From NCBI GenBank assembly GCA_016302095.1, contig JAEDOE010000057.1:1-6921 (forward strand): a DNA stretch of 6,921 bases, written 5' to 3'. Shown here piece by piece: positions 1 to 6,010 of the stretch (position 1 is the first letter of the stretch; each line of letters starts with the position of its first letter). Source of the stretch: Anaerovibrio sp. (lineage in GTDB: Bacteria; Bacillota; Negativicutes; Selenomonadales; Selenomonadaceae). The notes under the pieces are model-generated. The model did not search any database, was not told the DNA's origin, and saw only the letters and a list, made by a program, of their open reading frames with translations. A program made the position numbers and the translations under genes.

Positions 1-74
1 ATCATCTCGTTAATGTTCCCGAAGTATCATACACCCACTACGACAAACTGAAATTCATCATTTACATGAGGTAG
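1..74 (+). CDS. possible 3' end of a convergent gene (partial, uncertain)
   Basis: A plus-strand frame is open from the left edge (first full codon at position 3) to a TAG at 72-74, giving about 23 residues that include NVPEVSYTHYDKLKF. The composition looks protein-like, and the other two plus frames close earlier (TAA at 11-13, TGA at 49-51). If real, it is the C-terminus of a gene converging on the transporter, overlapping that gene's last 13 bases. The stretch is too short to identify, and an open run of this length is expected by chance fairly often. No terminator hairpin for the transporter is visible between 1 and 61. Confidence 0.25.
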   Translation, partial: HLVNVPEVSYTHYDKLKFIIYMR

Positions 75-1348
75 CGCAAATATACATACCCCGTACTGAT
101 CACAATAGACAAAATCATGCAAGGAAAGGCAATCTTCATAAACCCGATAAAGGAAATCTGCTGCCCGTGCTGTGCCGCCAAAGAGGCAACCACTACATTG
201 GCGCTGGCACCGATAAGCGTACCGTTACCACCCAGGCAGGCACCCAATGCCAAGGACCACCACAGCGGGTCCAGATTAGCAATACCCATAGCCCCCATGT
301 CCTTAATCAGCGGAATCATGGTAGCCACAAACGGAATATTATCCACAAAGGCAGAAGCAACGGCACTCATCCAGAGAATGAGGATGGAGGTAGCCTCCAC
401 AGAGCCCTCGGTAATGGACATAGCCTCTGCAGCCAGCATCTTGATGACACCGGTCTCCACCAATGCACCAACCAGTATAAACAGCCCGGCAAAGAAGAAG
501 ATGGCAAGCCACTCAATCTTGCCCAGCACCTTGGCAATCCTTTCCTCGTCCCGGGTAAAGGTAATCAGCAGCAAAAGCCCTGCACCGAACATGGCGGCAG
601 TAGCAGATTCCAGCCCCAATGCCCCATGAGCCACAAACAGCCCCATAGTCAGGAACAGCACAAACAGGCAGCGCTTCAAGAGAGAGGTATCCGTAATCTG
701 CTTCCTTGGGTTCAGCTTCATGACCTGTGCCTGCAGCTCCGGAGTGGTATGCAGGGACTTGCCGTACAATGCCTCAAGGATGAACACAGTAACAATGAAA
801 ATCACGATGGACACAGGCGCCAGATTGGCAATAAAGTCCATAAAGCTCAGCCCCACCGCAGAACCAATCATGATATTTGGCGGATCCCCCACCAGGGTTG
901 CCGTGCCGCCGATATTGGATGCCATGATCTGCGCCATCAGGAATGGCTTCACATCTACCTTCAGCTGGGAAGTAATGCTGAAAGTAACTGGCACAGTCAG
1001 CAGCACGGTGGTAACGTTATCCAGGAAAGCAGAGCAGACAGCCGTCAGGGTAGCCAGAGCCAGCAGCAGCTTCATAGGCTGTGCCTTGACCTTCTGAGCC
1101 GCCCAAATGGCCAGAAAGTTAAACAATCCCGTCTCCGCCGTAATATTGACGATAATCATCATGCCCATCAGGAGCCCCAGAGTATTGAAGTCAATATGAT
1201 GGATAGCAGTTTCCTGGGAAAGAATGCCAAACATAATCATGAGCATGGCACCAAAGATGCCGACAATGGTGCGATGCACCTTTTCCGAAATAATCAGCGC
1301 ATAAGCGACAATAAAGATTGTCACCGCGATAGATGTCGAGTCAAACAA
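62..1348 (-). CDS. ArsB/NhaD-type (SLC13-like) permease, downstream copy of a tandem pair
   Basis: Predicted inner-membrane ion or anion transporter of the ion-transporter superfamily (CitMHS/ArsB/NhaD-like fold), 428 aa with about ten to twelve hydrophobic segments. Two pseudo-symmetric halves are visible: FLDNVTTVLL near residue 108 and SNIGGTATLVGDPPN near 144-158, mirrored by FVDNIPFVATM near 334 and GGNGTLIGASANVV near 373-386. The paired Asp-Asn and Gly/Asn-rich hairpins are where this superfamily binds substrate and coupling ion. A hydrophilic central linker lies at about 197-225. I chose the TTG at 1348-1346 over the in-frame ATG at 1402: AAAGGAGG (1364-1357) sits 8 nt upstream, homology with the neighbouring paralogue begins exactly there, and the ATG overlaps the predicted -10 box. 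The substrate (arsenite, Na+/H+, dicarboxylate or another ion) cannot be read from the sequence. No arsR, arsC or arsA lies nearby, so an arsenic role is unsupported. Confidence 0.93.
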   Translation of the reverse strand: MFDSTSIAVTIFIVAYALIISEKVHRTIVGIFGAMLMIMFGILSQETAIHHIDFNTLGLLMGMMIIVNITAETGLFNFLAIWAAQKVKAQPMKLLLALATLTAVCSAFLDNVTTVLLTVPVTFSITSQLKVDVKPFLMAQIMASNIGGTATLVGDPPNIMIGSAVGLSFMDFIANLAPVSIVIFIVTVFILEALYGKSLHTTPELQAQVMKLNPRKQITDTSLLKRCLFVLFLTMGLFVAHGALGLESATAAMFGAGLLLLITFTRDEERIAKVLGKIEWLAIFFFAGLFILVGALVETGVIKMLAAEAMSITEGSVEATSILILWMSAVASAFVDNIPFVATMIPLIKDMGAMGIANLDPLWWSLALGACLGGNGTLIGASANVVVASLAAQHGQQISFIGFMKIAFPCMILSIVISTGYVYLRYLM

Positions 1349-1356
1349 TGTAATTG

Positions 1357-1364
1357 CCTCCTTT
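1357..1364 (-). promoter_or_regulatory. ribosome binding site deciding a TTG start
   Basis: AAAGGAGG on the minus strand is followed by 8 nt and then TTG at 1348-1346. It fixes the start of the downstream transporter copy 18 codons inside the longest open frame. Confidence 0.85.
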
Positions 1365-1371
1365 AAATAGC

Positions 1372-1384
1372 TTAAGCAGCTTAA
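1372..1384. repeat. TTAAGC-N-GCTTAA palindrome in the transporter leader
   Basis: Perfect 6-bp inverted repeat around one central base, lying between the predicted -10 box (1401-1406) and the ribosome binding site, so within the predicted 5' leader. On the minus strand it is also part of a TTAAGCT direct repeat with a 9-bp period. It could be an operator half-site pair. An RNA hairpin is unlikely because the loop would be too tight. AT-rich sequence makes such palindromes fairly common, so function is only a guess. Confidence 0.3.
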
Positions 1385-1400
1385 ATTCTTTAAATAAAGC

Positions 1401-1417
1401 ATTATATCGTTTGTCTA
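1401..1417 (-). promoter_or_regulatory. putative sigma-A promoter of the downstream transporter copy
   Basis: A perfect TATAAT lies on the minus strand at 1406-1401. No good -35 hexamer sits 16-18 nt upstream of it. TAGACA at 1417-1412 (5/6 to TTGACA) is too close to pair with this -10, but could pair with the TTTAAA-like sequence 17 nt downstream. Either reading starts transcription downstream of the ATG at 1402, leaving the TTG at 1348 as the usable start. The strong TATAAT, and the terminator just upstream, argue for an independent transcription unit. Confidence 0.55.
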
Positions 1418-1485
1418 AAGCATATCTCGTAAAAGAATCATTGCGGGAATGGATTAGGCTTGCGGTATAGACTAAAAAATGAGTT

Positions 1486-1530
1486 AAAAATGAAGAAAGC
1501 CCCGCTTCGCACAACGGCGCAAAGCGGAGC
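1486..1530 (-). terminator. rho-independent terminator after the upstream transporter copy
   Basis: On the minus strand a 32-nt hairpin (1530-1499) starts 9 nt after the TAA of the upstream copy. Its arms are GCTCCGCTTTGCGC and GTGCGAAGCGGGGC, 14 pairs including three G-T wobbles, around a CGTT loop. A T-rich tail follows at 1498-1486, ending in TTTTT. There is no T-run on the other side, so it acts on minus-strand transcription only. It separates the two transporter copies transcriptionally. Confidence 0.85.
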
Positions 1531-1539
1531 TTGTGTGGA

Positions 1540-2826
1540 TTACATCAGATATCTCAGATATACATAGGCAGTGGACATGATGATGGACAAAATCATGCAC
1601 GGAAATGCCACCTTCATGAAGCCCAGGAAGGAAATCTGCTGACCGTGCTGAGCTGCCAAAGAGGCAACCACCACGTTGGCGCTGGCACCAATCAGGGTAC
1701 CGTTGCCGCCCAGGCAGGCACCCAGTGCCAGGGACCACCACAGAGGATCCAGGTTGGCAATACCCATAGCACCCATATCCTTAATCAGCGGAATCATGGT
1801 GGCAACAAACGGGATGTTGTCCACGAAAGCGGAAGCGATGGCGCTCATCCAGAGGATGAGGATAGCGGTAGCCTCCACAGAGCCCTCGGTAATCGCCATG
1901 GCCTCGGCAGCCAGCATCTTGATAACGCCGGTCTCCACCAATGCGCCAACCAGAATGAACAGGCCGGCAAAGAAGAAAATGGCAAGCCACTCAATCTTAC
2001 TGAGCACCTTGGCAATCTTTTCCTCATCACGGGTAAAGGTCAGGAGAAGCAGCAAACCTGCACCGAACATGGCGGCAGTGGCAGACTCCAGCCCCAATGC
2101 GCCGTGTGCCACGAACAGGCCCATGGTCAGTGCCAGCACAAACAGGCAGCGCTTCAAAAGGGAAGCATCCGTAATCTGCTTGGCAGGCTTCAGCTTCATT
2201 ACCTGTGCCTGCAGCTCAGGGGTGGTGTGCAGCCCCTTGCCGTAGAGGAATTCCAGGATAAAGGTAGTCACGATGAAAATCACGATAGCCGGTGCAGCCA
2301 GATTCAGGATGAAATCCAAAAAGCTCAGGCCCACAGCAGAACCGATCATGATGTTTGGCGGATCGCCTACCAGAGTGGCAGTACCGCCAATGTTGGAAGC
2401 CAAAATCTGCGCCATCAGGAACGGCTTAACATCTACCTTCAACTGAGATGTAATACTAAAGGTTACAGGTACGGTCAAAAGCACGGTAGTAACATTGTCC
2501 AGCAAAGCGGAGCAGACAGCCGTCAGGGTGGCCAGGGCCAGCAGCAGCTTCATCGGCTGTGCCTTTACCCTCTGGGCAGCCCAGATTGCCAAAAAGTTGA
2601 ACAATCCCGTCTCTGCCGTAATGTTGACAATAATCATCATACCCATCAAAAGACCGAGGGTATTGAAATCAATGTGATGAATGGCAGTTTCCTGGGAAAG
2701 AATGCCAAACATGATCATGAGCATCGCACCAAAAATACCAACAATAGTACGATGCACCTTCTCGGAGATAATCAGTGCATAAGCGATGATGAAGATTGTC
2801 ACCGCAATAGTAGTAGAGTCAAACAA
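1540..2826 (-). CDS. ArsB/NhaD-type (SLC13-like) permease, upstream copy of a tandem pair
   Basis: Second 428-aa member of the same transporter pair, differing from the downstream copy at about 28 positions by hand alignment. It has the same two-half architecture: LLDNVTTVLL near 108 and GGTATLVGDPPN near 147-158 in the first half; FVDNIPF near 334 and GGNGTLIGASANVV at 373-386 in the second. The D110-N111 and D336-N337 pairs and both hairpin signatures are identical in the two copies. The start is TTG at 2826-2824, with AAGGAGG (2840-2834) 7 nt upstream; an in-frame TAA at 2844-2842 excludes a longer form. Twelve of the 28 differences fall in residues 170-232, the transmembrane segment leading into the central linker and the start of the next helix. 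It lies 103 nt after the small glnS-linked gene, with no clear promoter or terminator in the gap, so it may be partly transcribed by read-through. Substrate unknown. Confidence 0.93.
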   Translation of the reverse strand: MFDSTTIAVTIFIIAYALIISEKVHRTIVGIFGAMLMIMFGILSQETAIHHIDFNTLGLLMGMMIIVNITAETGLFNFLAIWAAQRVKAQPMKLLLALATLTAVCSALLDNVTTVLLTVPVTFSITSQLKVDVKPFLMAQILASNIGGTATLVGDPPNIMIGSAVGLSFLDFILNLAAPAIVIFIVTTFILEFLYGKGLHTTPELQAQVMKLKPAKQITDASLLKRCLFVLALTMGLFVAHGALGLESATAAMFGAGLLLLLTFTRDEEKIAKVLSKIEWLAIFFFAGLFILVGALVETGVIKMLAAEAMAITEGSVEATAILILWMSAIASAFVDNIPFVATMIPLIKDMGAMGIANLDPLWWSLALGACLGGNGTLIGASANVVVASLAAQHGQQISFLGFMKVAFPCMILSIIMSTAYVYLRYLM

Positions 2827-2833
2827 ATTTATG

Positions 2834-2840
2834 CCTCCTT
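2834..2840 (-). promoter_or_regulatory. ribosome binding site deciding a TTG start
   Basis: AAGGAGG on the minus strand lies 7 nt before TTG at 2826-2824. The in-frame TAA at 2844-2842 means no upstream ATG is possible, so the TTG start is nearly certain. It is the reference point for the matching TTG start in the other copy. Confidence 0.88.
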
Positions 2841-2929
2841 CTTATAAATACGCTTTTACCTTCGACCCAACGCATTTTCTTGGTTTTGTGCCACAGCACA
2901 TGATTGGTACAATAACGCTGCCTTGAAAA

Positions 2930-3268
2930 TCACTTGCGGCCAGATTTTCCGCCGGTCTTCTGCCTGATTTCCACCGGCTTGATGATAATGCTCTGCCCGT
3001 CCTTCTTGACCTTCATGGTGTAGCTCTTGATGCCGTCCCGGAAAAGCTCCATCTTCAGCTCCAGCAGCTTCCTGCCCAGCTCCTCCACCAGCTCATCCGT
3101 AAAGCCTGTGAGGGCGATATTCTTCTCCGGCTTTGACAGGCCTGCCCGGGCACGGCGGCGCTTGTCCTCCGCTTCCTCTGCGGCCAGGAACTGGGATTCC
3201 AGCGTTACCTGCTCCACATAGCCCTGCAGCATATCCTTGTCAGACAGCCCCTTGGGAATTTTTGCCAT
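2930..3268 (-). CDS. small charged protein of unknown function, coupled to glnS
   Basis: I do not recognise this 112-aa protein. It is rich in Lys, Arg and Glu, has no signal peptide or membrane segment, and is probably cytoplasmic. Residues about 10-48 look like a charged helix or coiled coil (LESQFLAAEEAEDKRRRARA). A second helix follows at about 57-78 (TDELVEELGRKLLELKMELF), then a likely beta-hairpin (SYTMKVKKDG, then QSIIIKPVEI) and a basic tail ending GGKSGRK. The ATG at 3268 lies 3 nt after the glnS TAA, with AAGGGG-type ribosome binding sequence inside the glnS 3' end, so the two are almost surely co-transcribed and probably translationally coupled. The basic ends would suit nucleic-acid or ribosome contact, but that is inference. 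Coding on this strand is favoured over the plus-strand alternatives by the operon spacing. Confidence 0.8.
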   Translation of the reverse strand: MAKIPKGLSDKDMLQGYVEQVTLESQFLAAEEAEDKRRRARAGLSKPEKNIALTGFTDELVEELGRKLLELKMELFRDGIKSYTMKVKKDGQSIIIKPVEIRQKTGGKSGRK

Positions 3269-3271
3269 GTC

Positions 3272-4948
3272 TTACCCCTTCTTTGCCTTCGCCCAGGAAT
3301 CCTTCAGCCCTACCACCCGGTTGAACACCAGATGCTCAGGGGTAGAATCCTTATCAACCACATAATAACCCTGACGCAGGAACTGATAATGAGTCCCCTC
3401 ACCTGTCAGGCGGACGCTTGGCTCAACGAGGGCGTCATGCAGCACCTCCAGGGAGTTCTTGTTCACAGCAGCCAGAAAATCTGCCGGAACCTCTCCCTTT
3501 TCATCAGTCTCAATGAGATAATCATAGAGACGGACCTCTGCCCTGACTGCATCCTCGGCAGAAACCCAATGGATAGTCCCCTTCACCTTGCGGTTGGCGG
3601 TAGCGCCGCCAGTCTTGGACTCAGGGTCGTAGCTGCAATGCAGCTCCTTGATGCTGCCATCCTCATTCTTCACTACCTCATCGCACTTGATGATGTAGCC
3701 GTGCTTCAGGCGCACCTCCCCATCAGGCTTCAAGCGGAAGAATTTCTTCGGTGCATCCTCCATGAAATCCTCCTGCTCTATATACAGCTCCCGCGTAAAT
3801 GGCACATAGCGGTGACCGCCCTTGAAAGGATGGTTCTCCGCCAGCATGTACTCCTTCTGCCCCTCAGGATAGTTGGTAATAACCACCTTCAAAGGGCGAA
3901 GCACTGCCATAATACGGTCAGCATTATTGTTCAGATCATCCCGGACGCAATGCTCCAGCATAGCCACATCCACCAGGCTGTTGGCCTTGGCCACGCCCAC
4001 CTCCCGGCAGAAAGCCCGGATGGCGGCAGGTGTGTAGCCCCGGCGGCGCAGGCCGGAAATAGTCGGCATCCTCGGGTCATCCCAGCCGGACACATAGCCT
4101 TCCTCCACCAGCTGGCGGAGCTTCCGCTTGCTGGTAACGGTATTGGTGAGATTCAGACGGGCAAACTCAATCTGCCGCGGACGGGTAGCCGCATCAAAGC
4201 CAACAGCCTCCAGCAGCCAGTCATACAGGGGCCTGTGGTCCTCAAACTCCAATGTACAGATGGAGTGGGAAATCCCCTCGATGGCATCCGACAGCGGATG
4301 AGCAAAATCGTACATCGGATAGATGCACCACTCATCCCCGGTGCGATGATGGGTAGCATGGGCAATGCGGTAGATGACTGGGTCCCGCATGTTGATATTC
4401 GGGGAAGCCATGTCAATCCTGGCCCGGAGCACCTTTTCACCATCGCCGAACTCACCGTTCTTCATGCGGGTGAACAAATCCATGTTTTCCTCAACGCTGC
4501 GGTTCCTGTAAGGGCTTTCCTTGCCAGCCTCTGTAAGGGTGCCGCGCATGGCACGGATTTCCTCCGCCGTGCTGTCATCCACATAGGCCTTGCCAGCCTG
4601 GATAAGCTGAACCGCAAAATCATACAGCTGCCCAAAATAATCAGATGCGTAAAACATCCTGTCATCCCAGCTGAAGCCCAGCCACTTTACATCCGCCTGA
4701 ATGGAGTCAACGTACTCCACGTCCTCCTTCACAGGGTTAGTGTCATCAAAGCGCAGGTTGCACTTGCCCCCATACTGCTGGGCCAGCCCGAAGTTCAGGC
4801 AGATGGACTTGGCATGTCCCACATGCAGGTAGCCGTTAGGCTCCGGTGGAAAACGAGTATGGACCCCCTCCCCATAGCGGCCGTTCTGCAAATCGTTATT
4901 TATTTCATTCTGGATAAAATTAGAAGTAGTATTCAAAATTTCAGGCAT
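3272..4948 (-). CDS. glnS: glutaminyl-tRNA synthetase (GlnRS)
   Basis: Cytoplasmic class I aminoacyl-tRNA synthetase that charges tRNA-Gln with glutamine using ATP. At 558 aa it matches the usual length of bacterial GlnRS (E. coli about 554). The catalytic Rossmann core carries [13 protein letters not shown] at 33-45 (HIGH motif as HVGH), RFDDTNP at 66-72, and VTSKRKL at 271-277 (the KMSKS-type loop, VMSKR in E. coli). The GlnRS-specific two-beta-barrel anticodon-binding region follows from about 340 to the end. The protein ends without the C-terminal YqeY-like (GatB-tail) extension found in some Bacillota GlnRS proteins. The start is ATG at 4948, with AAGGAGG (4963-4957) 8 nt upstream. The predicted leader is only about 33 nt, so there is no room for a T-box. 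It is first gene of an operon with the small gene at 2930-3268. Confidence 0.97.
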   Translation of the reverse strand: MPEILNTTSNFIQNEINNDLQNGRYGEGVHTRFPPEPNGYLHVGHAKSICLNFGLAQQYGGKCNLRFDDTNPVKEDVEYVDSIQADVKWLGFSWDDRMFYASDYFGQLYDFAVQLIQAGKAYVDDSTAEEIRAMRGTLTEAGKESPYRNRSVEENMDLFTRMKNGEFGDGEKVLRARIDMASPNINMRDPVIYRIAHATHHRTGDEWCIYPMYDFAHPLSDAIEGISHSICTLEFEDHRPLYDWLLEAVGFDAATRPRQIEFARLNLTNTVTSKRKLRQLVEEGYVSGWDDPRMPTISGLRRRGYTPAAIRAFCREVGVAKANSLVDVAMLEHCVRDDLNNNADRIMAVLRPLKVVITNYPEGQKEYMLAENHPFKGGHRYVPFTRELYIEQEDFMEDAPKKFFRLKPDGEVRLKHGYIIKCDEVVKNEDGSIKELHCSYDPESKTGGATANRKVKGTIHWVSAEDAVRAEVRLYDYLIETDEKGEVPADFLAAVNKNSLEVLHDALVEPSVRLTGEGTHYQFLRQGYYVVDKDSTPEHLVFNRVVGLKDSWAKAKKG

Positions 4949-4987
4949 AAAATTTGCCTCCTTAATTAATCATCTTTAGTCCTGCTT

Positions 4988-5016
4988 ATTATACCATAAT
5001 TTGTATGATAAATCTA
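4988..5016 (-). promoter_or_regulatory. extended -10 promoter of glnS
   Basis: On the minus strand, TGG-TATAAT (4996-4988) is a perfect -10 box with an extended TGn motif. A weak -35 (TAGATT, 5016-5011) lies 17 nt upstream. Transcription would start near 4981, about 33 nt before the glnS ATG. The weak -35 with extended -10 suggests constitutive expression. Confidence 0.75.
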
Positions 5017-5060
5017 GATAAAATGCTGTACACTTTAATATTGTTTTCTCGTAATGTATA

Positions 5061-5891
5061 TTAGCTGCATACAACATCTTCAACTGCACATTTTTCAGCT
5101 ACATATTTTTTCAGCCGCTGCACGCCCAGCTCCACCTGTGGCAGCTGAGGCAGGTTAGCTATGATGGCGTCAATGTAGCCCTTGTCCCTGATCCGCTGCA
5201 ATGTCCAGGCAAAATTCACGTCGTACACCCACATGAGGCGCACCAGCTTCCTGTCCTCATTGGTACGGATCATGGTGTAATCCACCTGCTGACCGTTGAC
5301 GAACCGCTCCAGGAACCCCGGTGCAAAGATGCCCTTCTCCCCGGTAGCCTCCCCATTGGGCCCCTTCATAAACCGCTGAATAGCGGCAGACTGCTGCCCG
5401 GCATCCTTATCCACCGTCAGATAGGGAGCCAGCACCCGAAAAATATCCAGCTTGTCCGCATCCCGGATGAGCCTGGCAAACAAAAGCTTACGCTTAGAAT
5501 TTGTCTGCTGAATTTCCTTCTTGTTGTGGTTGCCGATGGCAAATAGCAGCACCTCCCTATCAGCCTCTGTCAATTTGCCAAAAAAGGGCAGCTCCCTGAT
5601 GACCTTGACGCCCAGATCCGCATGGTCCTCCGACTGGGCATCTACAAAGGTCTTGTACAGCTGCCACTGGCGAAACCGCCCCACATCGTGCAAAAGCCCC
5701 GTCAGCTCCGCCAGCCCGGCATCCTGCTCATCCAGCTTCAAATGCAGTGCCAGCTCCCTGGCATGGGCTGTCACATAGCCCGTGTGCTGCTCCTTCATGC
5801 GGATGCCAAACATGATATCCTTGTCATCACAGTAAAAGGATTTCATATATTCGTCCATCCATCGATGGGCTTCCTTCAATATTTCCTTCAA
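5061..5891 (-). CDS. HD-domain metal-dependent phosphohydrolase
   Basis: Soluble 276-aa protein of the HD superfamily, whose members hydrolyse phosphoester bonds of nucleotides using metal ions held by His and Asp. Candidate ligands in order, counted from the TTG start: H36 (KEQHTGYV), H68-D69 (LLHDVGRFRQ), H90 (EDHADLG), H122 (GNHNKK) and D144/D146 (RDADKLDIF). The HDVGRF...F.D...DH spacing resembles stand-alone HD hydrolases common in Clostridia and relatives; no synthetase, ACT/TGS or GGDEF domain is present, so it is not a RelA/SpoT or c-di-GMP enzyme. Substrate unknown. I chose the TTG at 5891-5889 because AGGAGG lies 8 nt upstream. The in-frame ATG at 5939 falls between the predicted -35 and -10 boxes and so should not be transcribed. 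It diverges from the oxidoreductase gene. No terminator is evident before the glnS promoter. Confidence 0.9.
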   Translation of the reverse strand: MKEILKEAHRWMDEYMKSFYCDDKDIMFGIRMKEQHTGYVTAHARELALHLKLDEQDAGLAELTGLLHDVGRFRQWQLYKTFVDAQSEDHADLGVKVIRELPFFGKLTEADREVLLFAIGNHNKKEIQQTNSKRKLLFARLIRDADKLDIFRVLAPYLTVDKDAGQQSAAIQRFMKGPNGEATGEKGIFAPGFLERFVNGQQVDYTMIRTNEDRKLVRLMWVYDVNFAWTLQRIRDKGYIDAIIANLPQLPQVELGVQRLKKYVAEKCAVEDVVCS

Positions 5892-5899
5892 ATATAACA

Positions 5900-5905
5900 C
5901 CTCCT
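5900..5905 (-). promoter_or_regulatory. ribosome binding site deciding a TTG start (HD gene)
   Basis: AGGAGG on the minus strand, preceded by GC and followed by TGTTATAT, places TTG (5891-5889) 8 nt downstream. The ATG at 5939 has no comparable ribosome binding site; its upstream sequence is AT-rich promoter DNA. Confidence 0.8.
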
Positions 5906-5917
5906 GCAAACAAAAAA

Positions 5918-5946
5918 ATTGTACCAAAAATTTCCTCATTGTACAA
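5918..5946 (-). promoter_or_regulatory. promoter of the HD-domain gene
   Basis: On the minus strand, TTGTAC (5946-5941, TTG of TTGACA retained) and TACAAT (5923-5918, 5/6) are separated by exactly 17 nt, and TGG before the -10 makes an extended -10. The predicted start near 5911 leaves a short leader before the TTG start codon at 5891. Confidence 0.7.
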
Positions 5947-5947
5947 T
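5918..5947. repeat. ATTGTAC repeated 20 bp apart in a divergent promoter region
   Basis: ATTGTACCAA at 5918-5927 and the perfect palindrome ATTGTACAAT at 5938-5947 begin 20 bp apart, about two helical turns. They coincide with the -10 and -35 boxes of the HD gene. The placement would suit a repressor bound on one face of the DNA, but part of the similarity is forced by promoter sequence. Regulatory function is inference. Confidence 0.35.
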
Positions 5948-5970
5948 AAGCATATCAGATTACTTTGGTG

Positions 5971-5976
5971 TATAAT
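5971..5976 (+). promoter_or_regulatory. -10 box of the oxidoreductase gene
   Basis: Perfect TATAAT on the plus strand, 18 nt before AAGGAGG (5995-6001). No convincing -35 lies 16-18 nt upstream (AAGCAT at 17 nt), so the promoter may need an activator or tolerate a weak -35. It faces away from the HD-gene promoter, with the two -10 boxes about 48 bp apart. Confidence 0.6.
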
Positions 5977-6010
5977 ATATACATAAGCTAAAACAAGGAG
6001 GCACAAAGCT

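Noticed and set aside
62..2826. Arsenic-resistance operon reading of the transporter pair
   Set aside because: Family resemblance to ArsB is at superfamily level only; no arsR, arsC, arsA or arsD is nearby.
1531..2847. 438-aa plus-strand open frame opposite the upstream transporter copy, with a similar 399-aa frame at 167-1366 opposite the other copy
   Set aside because: The resemblance of the two antisense frames comes from the duplicated sense genes. Their mutual identity is clearly lower than that of the sense proteins (roughly 70% over the stretch I compared, against about 93%), so selection acts on the sense frame. Gln/His-rich composition is typical of an antisense shadow.
2887..2900. 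TGTGC-CACA-GCACA hairpin between the small gene and the transporter
   Set aside because: Only a 5-bp stem and no T-run on either side, so not a convincing terminator.
2904..2913. TTGGTACAAT on the plus strand as an antisense promoter -10
   Set aside because: It resembles an extended -10, but no acceptable -35 lies 16-18 nt upstream and no plus-strand gene follows.
3332..4969. 545-aa plus-strand open frame opposite glnS
   Set aside because: Shadow of a conserved, motif-complete GlnRS. It arises from codon bias against TTA, CTA and TCA and has no recognisable family or good ribosome binding site.
4949..5060. T-box riboswitch before glnS, or a terminator for the HD gene
   Set aside because: The predicted leader is about 33 nt with no specifier stem or antiterminator, and I see no stem followed by a T-run in this gap.
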